Assembly (NCBI GenBank): GCA_029263055.1
Contig: JAJCYG010000085.1
Span: 1-56,612, forward strand
Origin: Actinomycetes bacterium
GTDB lineage: Bacteria > Auribacterota > JAJCYG01
Direction: 5' to 3'
DNA length: 56,612 nucleotides
Shown: positions 25,041-33,678 of the stretch, in pieces
Position numbering within the stretch: position 1 is the first letter of the stretch
Layout: each line of letters opens with the position of its first letter
The notes under the pieces: model-generated
What the model was told of the DNA's origin: nothing
Seen by the model: the letters and a program-made list of their open reading frames with translations, nothing else
Databases searched by the model: none
Made by a program: the position numbers and the translations under genes

Positions 25041-25062
25041 TTAATCATAACTAGGTAAAAGA

Positions 25063-26670
25063 ATGATAAAACAACAACAACTTTTTAACTTAACTTATTC
25101 AATGCTTTTTACAGGATTCCTCTTAATCTTTCCATCAACATCTTCCGCGGTTCAATCATATTGGGACTCTGAAATCATTGAATCTTTTGCCTCTGGAAGC
25201 GCAAATGAAATATCGATGAAAATTGATTCTTCTGGAGACATCCACGTCGCATATAGCAACTCAACCACGAAACAAATCAAATATGCCAAAAAAAGCGGAG
25301 GTGCCTGGGCTATTGATGTGGTCGACACTCACGGGACACAACTCTTAATTGGTTCCTCTTTAGCTTTAGATGCTTCAAATAACCCACATATCAGTTACGG
25401 CATCAACAATGTCTCGGGATCCTTAAACTATGCATCAAAAAGTGGGGGTAGCTGGACAAACCGTTCAACAACGGTTTCAGGATGGTCTCCAGGCTATACC
25501 GCTATTGAAGTCGATACTTCTGGTGACGCAAAAATTGCCACTGGAACAGATCTACGTTTATCGACTTATAATGGAGCCTGGTCAACCGAAACAGCTTATA
25601 TAGTTGGAACCCCTGAAGGGATTCAGGTAGATATTGCTATCGATTCAAATGATAAAATTTATTTAAGCCATGCGGTCCAACCTTCTCAAAGAAACCTAGC
25701 TTATACAACCAATGCCAGTGGTGCGTGGGTCACCCAAACAGTTGATTCTGTTTCAAATTCAGGCAATAACAGCTCCATTGAACTCAATCCAGTGACAGAT
25801 GATCCGAGCATTGTCAGTTCAAGAAATGGCACATCAAAATATATTATGTTTCACTCTTTTAATGGAACAAGCTGGGCTTTTCAGGTTGTTGATACAGGTG
25901 ATAGTTCATATGCTGAACCTGATTTAGATTTTGATACGAGTGGAAACCCATATGTTAGTTATTATCAATTCAACGGAGGAAACCAAACAGTCGAATTTGC
26001 AACTAAAAGCGGCGGAGTATGGTCAAGCGAAACAGCCAAGAATCTCGGAAACACTTCTAGCGATACAAGTATTGGTTTAGACGCGTCTGGGACAGTCTCT
26101 ATTGCCTACGCCGCTCTTGTTGGAGGCTTTAGCGAACTCCAACTTGCCACAAGAGAAGCCGGCAACCTCTTAAATGGTGTCAATGCTGATATTGATGTAC
26201 GAACAGGCCCTAATACATTTACTGGAGCCGATCAATCTGGCGGGATAACAGTCGACAGTATTAACGTCACTGGCGATGGTCGCATTAAAAAACAAGCAGC
26301 TCAAAGCACAACAGAAGCCTCTTTTGAAAGTACTTCATTTATTGGAGATGTTTTTTCTATTTTTGACTTAGCTTTAGATGATGCCACCTTAAATGGGACC
26401 GCACGAATTACATTCAATTATACAGACCTCTTAGGACTACTTTCTGCATCAGGTTTTGAAGAAAGCGATCTTCAAGTCTACCATCACCTTGGTGGATCAA
26501 ATTATGAAACTCTTTCTGTTTTTGCTAGAGATGAAGTTGCCAATACAATCACAGTCGATACAACCTCATTCTCTGATTTTGGGATTGGGGTCAATCCCGA
26601 ACCAACCACACTCTTATTACTCGGATCAGGGCTATTAGGCCTACTCCCTCGTCGAAAAAAACAAGTCTAG
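25063..26670 (+). CDS. PEP-CTERM exported protein with beta-propeller-like repeats
   Basis: 535 residues. A signal peptide (about 1-30) and many repeats of about 45-50 residues with the theme of a short hydrophobic strand, D-x-S/T-G and a following strand (KIDSSGDIHVAYSNS, ALDASNNPHISYGI, DLDFDTSGNPYVSYYQF) suggest a propeller. The C-terminal 25 residues (PEPTTLLLLGSGLLGLL followed by RRKK) are a textbook PEP-CTERM sorting signal: motif, helix, basic tail. The protein should be exported and processed by an exosortase, which is not in this window. It has a promoter of its own. Confidence 0.88.
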   Translation: MIKQQQLFNLTYSMLFTGFLLIFPSTSSAVQSYWDSEIIESFASGSANEISMKIDSSGDIHVAYSNSTTKQIKYAKKSGGAWAIDVVDTHGTQLLIGSSLALDASNNPHISYGINNVSGSLNYASKSGGSWTNRSTTVSGWSPGYTAIEVDTSGDAKIATGTDLRLSTYNGAWSTETAYIVGTPEGIQVDIAIDSNDKIYLSHAVQPSQRNLAYTTNASGAWVTQTVDSVSNSGNNSSIELNPVTDDPSIVSSRNGTSKYIMFHSFNGTSWAFQVVDTGDSSYAEPDLDFDTSGNPYVSYYQFNGGNQTVEFATKSGGVWSSETAKNLGNTSSDTSIGLDASGTVSIAYAALVGGFSELQLATREAGNLLNGVNADIDVRTGPNTFTGADQSGGITVDSINVTGDGRIKKQAAQSTTEASFESTSFIGDVFSIFDLALDDATLNGTARITFNYTDLLGLLSASGFEESDLQVYHHLGGSNYETLSVFARDEVANTITVDTTSFSDFGIGVNPEPTTLLLLGSGLLGLLPRRKKQV

Positions 26671-26671
26671 T

Positions 26672-27136
26672 TTAAATGCCTTGATGAGCTTCCCAGGAGA
26701 CTTTAGGCCGAGAGATCTCCTCTATCTGAGCCAGGAACCATTTTAGATAGATTCCGGTGAAAACAATCCAGGTTGGAATAAGAAAAAGGCTTGTTAAGGA
26801 AAATTCAGGAAAAACAAGCCTAGCAATTAAAAAGAAGAGCCCAAGGCCCACAAACACTTTGAGAAAAAGAGGAGGCGTTAAAGTAATGGCTCGAAGAGCA
26901 AAGTCTTTCCCATCTCGTAACGCATTTTTTTTAGCAGCAAAAAAGTAACCAGAACCTAACAAAACAAGAGAAAGAATAGCAGCTGCAGAATTGATATAAA
27001 GAAAACCTTTAGATAATGAAAAAGCAAAGAGCGCCATTAAAATAACAAGAAGTAAAAGAGACTTTATTTTTTCTTTGGGCGCAACTTTTCCAGACATCAA
27101 ATCTTGGGCTAAGGACTTGGTATTCCAAATATACAT
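26672..27136 (-). CDS. Four-helix inner-membrane protein, partner of the metal transporter
   Basis: 154 residues from the ATG at 27136 (MYIWNTKS), which has AAAGGAGAG seven bases upstream; the long upstream extension is not credible. Four hydrophobic helices lie at about 30-50, 52-66, 92-110 and 114-134, with no recognised motif. It starts 17 bases after the VIT-type transporter gene on the same strand and so is cotranscribed. It may be a subunit or an unrelated passenger. Confidence 0.65.
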   Translation of the reverse strand: MYIWNTKSLAQDLMSGKVAPKEKIKSLLLLVILMALFAFSLSKGFLYINSAAAILSLVLLGSGYFFAAKKNALRDGKDFALRAITLTPPLFLKVFVGLGLFFLIARLVFPEFSLTSLFLIPTWIVFTGIYLKWFLAQIEEISRPKVSWEAHQGI

Positions 27137-27153
27137 CATCTCTCTCCTTTTAA

Positions 27154-27927
27154 TCAGATAACATCTATAAAGGTTCTTAAAAACTTTCCAATGTAATAAG
27201 CCATACTTGCAGCAACACCACCAACTAATAACGTTTCTGCTCCAGCAATCAACCAACCTTGACCCACAAAAAGACTTTTAAGCGCACCGACGATAAAAAA
27301 GGCCATCCCTGTTAGCACAGCACTCACTAAAAAAGGATTAGAGACAGACTCTGGAGAAAACCATTGTAAAAGGTAAGAACCAAGAGGAATGGCTCCGATT
27401 AAAATAAAAGCGAAAAAGGTTGTGATCGATGCACGCCAAGGAGAGCAAGGATTTAAAGATAATCCCAACTCATCTTGAAGCATGGTATCAACCCAAACTT
27501 TTCGATCAGAAGTAATGACTTCTACAACACGCTCCAGATCTTTATCTTTAAAACCTTTAGCTGCATAAATCTGACGGATCTCTTCTTTTTCTCCTTCAGG
27601 CACTTTGTCAATATGCTCTTCTTCCATAATACGCGCCTGTTCAATCAACTGCTGCTCTGCACGTGTGCCTAAAAAATTACTCACAGCCATACTAAAACCA
27701 TCTGCAATCAAATTAGCCACACCTAAAATAATGACCACACCCACAGAAAGGCCTGCGCCCGCAACCCCCGCCACAATCGCAAAGGTGGTCACCGCCCCAT
27801 CCACGGCTCCATAAATGAAGTCCTTGAGATAGTTATGGTCTGGCCCTTGCTCTAACCGCCGTTCAATGGCTGTAGAGGTGTGAGAATGTTCTAGTCCGTC
27901 GTGTGATTTAGGTCGAAATAAATTCAT
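27154..27927 (-). CDS. VIT1/CCC1 family iron/manganese transporter
   Basis: 257 residues. The first half carries the family hallmark YGAVDGAVTTFAIVAGVAGAG and NLIADGFSMAVSNFLGTRAEQQ. A hydrophilic cytoplasmic metal-binding loop follows (EEEHIDKVPEGEKEEIRQIY), then the last three helices (IGAIPLGSYLL and on), giving the five-helix topology of VIT proteins. Members move Fe2+ or Mn2+ out of the cytoplasm. His-rich residues at the start (LEHSHTS) fit. It is the first gene of a two-gene operon. Confidence 0.92.
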   Translation of the reverse strand: MNLFRPKSHDGLEHSHTSTAIERRLEQGPDHNYLKDFIYGAVDGAVTTFAIVAGVAGAGLSVGVVIILGVANLIADGFSMAVSNFLGTRAEQQLIEQARIMEEEHIDKVPEGEKEEIRQIYAAKGFKDKDLERVVEVITSDRKVWVDTMLQDELGLSLNPCSPWRASITTFFAFILIGAIPLGSYLLQWFSPESVSNPFLVSAVLTGMAFFIVGALKSLFVGQGWLIAGAETLLVGGVAASMAYYIGKFLRTFIDVI

Positions 27928-27967
27928 CGCTTTATTTTTTTATCCTTAGCCATTATGATGGAAAGCT

Positions 27968-28104
27968 ATGAAAAAAGCTAGTCCACGATTGACTCTATTA
28001 ATTTTGCTTTTAGGCACCCTTCTTTTATGACAAAACAAAAAGGAGACGTGGTTGTGACCATCAAGTCGACGAAAAATAAATTTACTGTGATCACGAGTCG
28101 ATAA
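27968..28104 (+). pseudogene. Short remnant of a small exported protein gene
   Basis: An ATG at 27968 opens MKKASPRLTLLILLLGTLLL and stops at 28028-28030. In another frame an ATG at 28027 gives 25 residues ending in a beta-like segment (KGDVVVTIKSTKNKFTVIT). Together they look like a signal peptide and the end of a frameshifted small periplasmic protein. There is no independent support. Confidence 0.3.
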
Positions 28105-28106
28105 AA

Positions 28107-28577
28107 CTAAGGGGTCAAAATCGGTGAAGAGAGAGGCTCTTTAGGGGCTTTTTTCAAATCCAACCGTTTCTTCATTTTTTCAAAAACAGCAGGCCGTTTC
28201 TTTTTTAAATACTGAAACAAATCAACTTCGTTTTTAAACAAAACTTTTTCTTCAGGATCACCATCGCCATAACGACTGCAATGTTTCACCGAATAATCTC
28301 GGCACATCATTGGGCGATTAAAATAATTTCCACACAAGTGTCCTTCTAACTTCTCACACGGGGAATTAAACTGAATATACCAATCATTTTCATGATCTGA
28401 ATAAACCCAAACATCTTTATGAATAATGTACCAATAGATATTGTCAAAATCACGTGCGGTTTCAGGCTTGTCAATTTCAATAGCCACATACTCACAACAA
28501 TAGCTGCAGTTAGAACACGGATTCGGATCTTTCTTATCTAATTTTTTATTTCTTTCAGGTATAACTGGATCAGGCAT
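28107..28577 (-). CDS. YkgJ-family Cys-cluster protein
   Basis: 156 residues with PCSNCSYCC near the N-terminus (Cys21, 24, 27, 28) and further Cys in NSPCEKLEGHLCGNYFNRPMMCRDY and KHCSRYG. This is the pattern of the YkgJ / zinc- or iron-chelating CxxCxxCC domain. Members are thought to bind a metal or Fe-S cluster; no reaction is established. The last third is Lys/Pro-rich and poorly conserved. It ends just after the small remnant on the other strand. Confidence 0.82.
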   Translation of the reverse strand: MPDPVIPERNKKLDKKDPNPCSNCSYCCEYVAIEIDKPETARDFDNIYWYIIHKDVWVYSDHENDWYIQFNSPCEKLEGHLCGNYFNRPMMCRDYSVKHCSRYGDGDPEEKVLFKNEVDLFQYLKKKRPAVFEKMKKRLDLKKAPKEPLSSPILTP

Positions 28578-28642
28578 AGGTCTCTCTCTAATTGATGTAA
28601 AGATTAAAAGTGTAAAGGATTGTCACTCATACGGAAAGAGTT

Positions 28643-30088
28643 TTATTTAAAGAAACGTTGGCGCTGACGCCATAATCCAAGCAAGCCAGTCCCAATTAAA
28701 AAGAAGGTGGATGGTTCTGGATTGACTGCCACGCCAAACCCTGAGAAAGAACCAGTAGGAACATCAAATGAAAATGTTTGATTTCCTGGAGTGTACGTTC
28801 CTTGAATGATTTCAAATGTGCCATCCCCTTTTAAATAAGCACCCACCAAATCATTCACATCAAGCCCATGAAGAGTCACACTATTATCTACTTTAACTGT
28901 AATCGTCACTCCAGCATCAAAAGCAAGGCCATCTGACTTTGAAAATTCATACACAATTCCCTCACCCCCATCTGAGATAGGAAAAAAATTCCAATTATCA
29001 TCCAAAAATGCTGTTAAAGCTGTTTGATTCACATTCACTTGTCCAAAAGCAACATTCGTATTTCCTTCGGTGTTGACCTGATCATAAGTAATAGCAATAT
29101 CTCCTGCATCAGCAAGCAAGGTCGTATTGTCACCTAAATACGAAGTCGTTGAATCAAATGTAGACACAATGTTTGTCCCTGTTGCAGTATTTAACGATTG
29201 AATGGCAAGAGCCACATCCCAACCAACTGTCGGATCTGAGGTTAAAATTTCAAGACTTGATCCATCTAAGTTAGATCGTCTTATCTGGCCATTATCACCA
29301 ATATAGATCTTCCCCGCACTTTCATCTATTTCAATTCCTCTCGGAAGCTGAACACTCCCCGTATTAATAACTGTCTCGACATTGGTTCCATCCAAATTAG
29401 CTCGTTTTACAAAATCATCACTGAAAAAATTGGCAATTGTCCAATACACCTTATTATTAACTAAATCTAAAGCCAATCCACTTTGACCTGGTAAATCAAG
29501 CACGCCTGTAACAATTGTTTCAACGGAAGTTCCATCTAAATTGGATCGTTTAATTTCGTGAGTATCTATACCCCCATGTAAATCACTAAAATAGACTTTA
29601 TTATTTACTGTATCAACCTCAACGGATAAAGGACTATTTGCATCAGCAGATGTGAAAATCGTTTCAACAGAAGTACCATCAAAGTTAGCTCGTTTGATTG
29701 CCAGATCACTTGAATTGGTAAAGTAAAATTTCCCTCCTACAACATCTAAACTAAACGCATTAGGAGTAATCCCAGATAACACGGTTTCAACAGAAGTACC
29801 ATCGAAGTTAGCTCGTTTGATTGCGCCGTCAGTACTATCTGCCCAATAAATTTTACTTGCTGAATTATCAACTTCAATTCCTAAAGGATTGCTCAAACTC
29901 GACAACACAGTTTCAATATTGCTTCCATCTAAGTTAGATCGTTTGATTACTTTTTGGTTCTGATCTGTCCAATAGAGGTAACTCACAGAATAAACACTAG
30001 AGCTAGAGAGGAGGGAAAAAGTTAGCACACAAAATGCAAATAATGCGCAACGTTTAAATAATTTATTTAACAGATCTTTAAAAGTCAT
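28643..30088 (-). CDS. PEP-CTERM exported protein with six YWTD beta-propeller repeats
   Basis: 481 residues from the ATG at 30088 (AGGTGA upstream); a GTG at 30100 is also open. After the signal peptide come six repeats of about 43 residues with the LDL-receptor YWTD (LY) pattern: YWTDQNQKVIKRSNLDGS, YWADSTDGAIKRANFDGT and so on, enough for one closed six-blade propeller. A further domain (about 315-450) and a PEP-CTERM tail (NPEPSTFFLIGTGLLGLW then RQRQR) follow. YWTD propellers bind proteins or sugars outside the cell. Repeats two and three are nearly identical in DNA, pointing to recent duplication. Confidence 0.9.
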   Translation of the reverse strand: MTFKDLLNKLFKRCALFAFCVLTFSLLSSSSVYSVSYLYWTDQNQKVIKRSNLDGSNIETVLSSLSNPLGIEVDNSASKIYWADSTDGAIKRANFDGTSVETVLSGITPNAFSLDVVGGKFYFTNSSDLAIKRANFDGTSVETIFTSADANSPLSVEVDTVNNKVYFSDLHGGIDTHEIKRSNLDGTSVETIVTGVLDLPGQSGLALDLVNNKVYWTIANFFSDDFVKRANLDGTNVETVINTGSVQLPRGIEIDESAGKIYIGDNGQIRRSNLDGSSLEILTSDPTVGWDVALAIQSLNTATGTNIVSTFDSTTSYLGDNTTLLADAGDIAITYDQVNTEGNTNVAFGQVNVNQTALTAFLDDNWNFFPISDGGEGIVYEFSKSDGLAFDAGVTITVKVDNSVTLHGLDVNDLVGAYLKGDGTFEIIQGTYTPGNQTFSFDVPTGSFSGFGVAVNPEPSTFFLIGTGLLGLWRQRQRFFK

Positions 30089-30108
30089 AACCGTTGTCAC
30101 CTAAGTTA

Positions 30109-30137
30109 AATATAGCAATTTTTATGCAATTTGTCAA
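30109..30137 (-). promoter_or_regulatory. Sigma-70 type promoter of the YWTD PEP-CTERM gene
   Basis: On the minus strand TTGACA (30132-30137) and TATATT (30109-30114) are 17 bases apart. The -35 overlaps the end of the hybrid kinase gene. Together they separate this gene from the chemosensory operon. Confidence 0.65.
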
Positions 30138-32599
30138 GGGGTATCAAAAAGGTCTTTTACTAACTCCTTGAGCAGGTCTAGCTTATACGGTTTGGCCATA
30201 ACCCCTTTAAATCCATATTCTTGGTAATTGGCCATGACCGGGTCATTTGAATATCCGCTCGAAACAATCGCTCGAACATCAGGGTCTATTTCACGCAATA
30301 GGCCAATGGCTTCTTTTCCTCCCATGCCTGCAGGAATGGTCAAATCCATAATCACTAAATCAAAAGGAGCTCCTTCTTCTTTAGATTTTTTATAAAGATC
30401 AACCGCTTCTGATCCTTCATGAGTCAAAGTCGGTTCCAACCCCGCTTTTTTACACATAAGAGCAGCTAAGTTTAAGACCTGGTCTTCATCATCCATCAAC
30501 AAAACTCTTTTAATAGGGCCTCCATTGGATGGTTCACTTTTCATTAGAGCAACCTCTTTTTCTTTCTTTTTAACAGGCTTCTTTTCTTCTGTAGCTGGCA
30601 AATAAATATCTATACTTGTTCCTTTTTTCAGTTCAGATTTGATATCTATGGCGCCATTATGTTTTTCAACAATAGAAAGGGCAGTCATCAGCCCTAATCC
30701 ACTTCCCACCATCTTTGTGCTGAAAAAAGGATCAAAAACTTTAGATAAATTTTCCTCTGGAATACCGCAGCCTTGGTCTTTAATGTTAATCTGAAGGTGT
30801 TTTCCCTTAGATAACTTTAAAAATTCTTTCCTTTTATCGTCATCGCTAAACTCAACGTTCTCTATTGAAATGTCAACAACGCCCCCATCTTCCATCGCTT
30901 CTTTAGAATTAAGAACCACCGCTTGAATCGCTCGAAAAATTTGGTTTTTATCAACTTCGGTATCCCAAAGATCATCCGACGCTTTAATCTCACAGACTAC
31001 ATTAGAACCTGTTGTCACAAAAGCAGAACTTTCCTTCACAATTCCAGCAATATTCTCAACCGATTTAACAGGAGATCCACCTTTAGAAAAAGTTAACAGC
31101 TGGTTAGACAAATGAGTTGCTTTTTCTGTTGCTTTCTCCGCTTCAGTGAGCATACCTGTAACTTGCGGGCTATCTGTTAGCATTGTTTTAGTCAAAGAAA
31201 TGTTGCCAAGAATAACCGTTAATAAATTATTAAAGTCATGAGCAATCCCAGCAGCCAAGGTCCCAATCGCTTCAAGCTTGCTTGTTTTTTGAAGTTCTTC
31301 TTGGACTTTTTGTCTGCTTTCAATATCCCGAAAAACAAATACCGCACCTGTCACGCCTTTGTTTTGATCAAACATAGGGCTTTTAATTCCTTCAAGCAGA
31401 CAACTTTTTCCAGAGAGACTCTTCACTTTTAATTGATCAAAAAAATAGATCTCTTTATCAACAACCGATAGCTTTTGGCTCAAGCTCTCTTTTTCTCTGT
31501 TTTCATCACTTTGACTCACAACAAAGATCTCTCCAAGAGACAACCCAAGAGCTTCCTCACTGGTGCAATTAAGCAACCTCTCAGCCGCCTCATTAATAAT
31601 AGTGGTTTTACCTTGTTCATCGACGGCAACCACCCCATCACCAATACTCCTTAAAACAACCATAAGACGTTCTTTTTCTTCAGCTAACTGGCTCGAAAAC
31701 TTTTGCTCTGCTTCTTTTTCTGAGTGAGCAATGAGCGCTTTTTTCTCTGCGTCGTAAAGCTGGCCTCGAATTTTTTCTGTTTCTCTTTCAAAATGCTTTC
31801 TGCGTAAAATAGAGTAAATTCTCAACTTAATGACACGGAAATCTCCACTTTTTACCACATAATCAGTTGCTCCAGCTTCAAAACTACGGGCCACATCTTC
31901 TTGCACTTCACTGGCAGTTAAAATCACAATCGGAAGGTCTTCAACCTTATATTTGGCTCTAATCGCACGGCACGTTTGAGAACCATCCATCTCAGGCATT
32001 TTTAAATCAAGCAAAACAAGGTCTGGCACTTTTTCTTCAATCTTAACCAAGCATTCTTGGCCTGACATCGCTGTGCGAACTTGATACCCCTCTTCAGCCA
32101 TTGATCTTTTAGCCGCTTGCACATAAGTTAAATCATCATCCACAACTAAGACTTCCTTACTTGATAAAGAAAAAGAGCTTGATTCTTGACCCTGTTCTAA
32201 CATGGGTGGCAGCTCTTTACTTGTTTGAAGAAACGATTCAGCCCGCTTCACAATTAAAGAGAGAGGTTCGTTTTTATTCACATAACCATCAGCTCCAGCC
32301 TCCAAGCCTTTCATCACAATCTCTTCATCATCATGCATGGTTAAAACCATGACAGGAATATCCCTATAATTAAAATCCATTTTTAATTCACGACAGACTT
32401 CTTGCCCATTGATACCAGGCAAAGTCAAATCTAAAATAATTAAATGAGGGCGTTTGTTATGGACTGCTTCTAATCCTTTTTCTCCTGTTTCAGCGCAAAT
32501 AACTTCATACTTTAAAGCAGCAAACTCTCGTTTTAAGGCTTGCTGATAAGTAAGCGAATCTTCAATGATTAAAATTATTTTAGACTGATCAGGCGACAT
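30134..32599 (-). CDS. Hybrid histidine kinase, REC-REC-PAS-HisKA-HATPase-REC
   Basis: 821 residues, cytoplasmic (no transmembrane helix). Two receiver domains at the start carry Asp57 (LIILDLTLPG) and Asp198 (LVLLDLKMPEMDG). A coiled segment, a PAS domain (about 310-430, SIGDGVVAVDEQG), a HisKA box with His454 (GIAHDFNNLL) and the ATPase G-boxes (DQGCGIPEENLSKVFDPFF, GSGLGL) follow. A third receiver carries Asp752 (LVIMDLTIPAG). This is the FixL/ArcB-like NtrB subclass. It is the last gene of the chemosensory cluster, overlapping cheB by 11 bases, and takes the place that the diguanylate cyclase WspR has in Wsp operons. Confidence 0.94.
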   Translation of the reverse strand: MSPDQSKIILIIEDSLTYQQALKREFAALKYEVICAETGEKGLEAVHNKRPHLIILDLTLPGINGQEVCRELKMDFNYRDIPVMVLTMHDDEEIVMKGLEAGADGYVNKNEPLSLIVKRAESFLQTSKELPPMLEQGQESSSFSLSSKEVLVVDDDLTYVQAAKRSMAEEGYQVRTAMSGQECLVKIEEKVPDLVLLDLKMPEMDGSQTCRAIRAKYKVEDLPIVILTASEVQEDVARSFEAGATDYVVKSGDFRVIKLRIYSILRRKHFERETEKIRGQLYDAEKKALIAHSEKEAEQKFSSQLAEEKERLMVVLRSIGDGVVAVDEQGKTTIINEAAERLLNCTSEEALGLSLGEIFVVSQSDENREKESLSQKLSVVDKEIYFFDQLKVKSLSGKSCLLEGIKSPMFDQNKGVTGAVFVFRDIESRQKVQEELQKTSKLEAIGTLAAGIAHDFNNLLTVILGNISLTKTMLTDSPQVTGMLTEAEKATEKATHLSNQLLTFSKGGSPVKSVENIAGIVKESSAFVTTGSNVVCEIKASDDLWDTEVDKNQIFRAIQAVVLNSKEAMEDGGVVDISIENVEFSDDDKRKEFLKLSKGKHLQINIKDQGCGIPEENLSKVFDPFFSTKMVGSGLGLMTALSIVEKHNGAIDIKSELKKGTSIDIYLPATEEKKPVKKKEKEVALMKSEPSNGGPIKRVLLMDDEDQVLNLAALMCKKAGLEPTLTHEGSEAVDLYKKSKEEGAPFDLVIMDLTIPAGMGGKEAIGLLREIDPDVRAIVSSGYSNDPVMANYQEYGFKGVMAKPYKLDLLKELVKDLFDTP

Positions 32600-33677
32600 G
32601 TTTTTTTCTCATTTTATTTTGTTCAATAAGGAATAATATCTTATCCGCAATATCTTCTAAACTTAGTATAAATTCAGCAGCTCCTATCTCTTTGGCTGCT
32701 TTGGGCATTCCATAAATAAGCGAGCTTGCCTCATCCTGGGCAATTGTGCGGCCTCCTGCATCTCGTATAGCTTTAAGGCCCTGAGCTCCATCTTTGCCCA
32801 TTCCTGTTAAAAGTACACCAATTGCATTAGAACCATACAACTTTGCCACAGACTCAAAAGTAACGTCAATTGAAGGAGCATGTAGGGTCTCTTCTGAAAA
32901 TTGATAGCCTAAAGTAAAGTCATTTTCAAGAATTAGATTTTTTCCTCCAGCACAAAGGTACCCTGTTCCAGCAATCAATTGATCCCCTGCTTTTGCTGTA
33001 TAAATGTCTAAGTCACAATTCTTGTCTAACCACTCTGCTAATCCTGGAGCAAAATCAGCATCAATGTGCTGAATTAAAACCATACTTGATCGCAAATCAG
33101 CCGGTAATGCTTGAAGAATAGCCGCTAAACTTTGAGGGCCCCCGGTTGAAGCTCCTATCGCAATAATGGTTTCAGCCGTTTTCCCTTTGATAATGGGTCC
33201 TGGACGGGGATTAAAATCTTTATCACTCTTAAGATCAGGCTGAGGCAGTTTTTTTGGGCTCAATAATGCAGATAGATTTGAAATAATTTTGATTCGATCA
33301 ATCAACTCCTTCACGGTTTGATTCTCTAGATTAAAATCTTCATTTCGTCCAATGATAGGGGTTTTAATTGCTTCAACCGCTCCAAAACTCAAACAATCAA
33401 AAATATAAGACATGTTTAGTTTTAATGAGGCTGTAACCACTAATATTTGACAAGGGTGTTTCAATGCTACGATTCTTCGAGTCGCTTCAACACCATCCAT
33501 TTTAGGCATATTAATGTCCATTAAAACCACATCGGGATTGTGTTGTTGAACAGCCTCAACAGCCTCTTCTCCATCATTGGCAATGCCAACTAATTTAAAA
33601 TCTGGTTCCAGACGAATCACTCGTTTGAGCATCTCTTGAACCATAAGAGAATCATTGGCAATTAATATGTTAACCAT
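32589..33677 (-). CDS. cheB: Chemotaxis protein-glutamate methylesterase CheB
   Basis: 362 residues. An N-terminal receiver (Asp54 in VVLMDINMPKMDG) is joined by a linker to the methylesterase domain, whose triad is Ser177 (AIGASTGGPQSL), His204 (LIQHIDADF) and Asp296 (TGMGKDGAQG). It demethylates and deamidates receptor glutamates after phosphorylation by CheA, opposing CheR. It starts one base after the end of cheA and overlaps the hybrid kinase gene. Confidence 0.95.
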   Translation of the reverse strand: MVNILIANDSLMVQEMLKRVIRLEPDFKLVGIANDGEEAVEAVQQHNPDVVLMDINMPKMDGVEATRRIVALKHPCQILVVTASLKLNMSYIFDCLSFGAVEAIKTPIIGRNEDFNLENQTVKELIDRIKIISNLSALLSPKKLPQPDLKSDKDFNPRPGPIIKGKTAETIIAIGASTGGPQSLAAILQALPADLRSSMVLIQHIDADFAPGLAEWLDKNCDLDIYTAKAGDQLIAGTGYLCAGGKNLILENDFTLGYQFSEETLHAPSIDVTFESVAKLYGSNAIGVLLTGMGKDGAQGLKAIRDAGGRTIAQDEASSLIYGMPKAAKEIGAAEFILSLEDIADKILFLIEQNKMRKKHVA

Positions 33678-33678
33678 T

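Noticed and set aside
24880..25062. Cobalamin riboswitch before the methionine-synthase operon
   Set aside because: No B12-box-like conserved stretch was found on the minus strand, and the gap is shorter than typical for this riboswitch.
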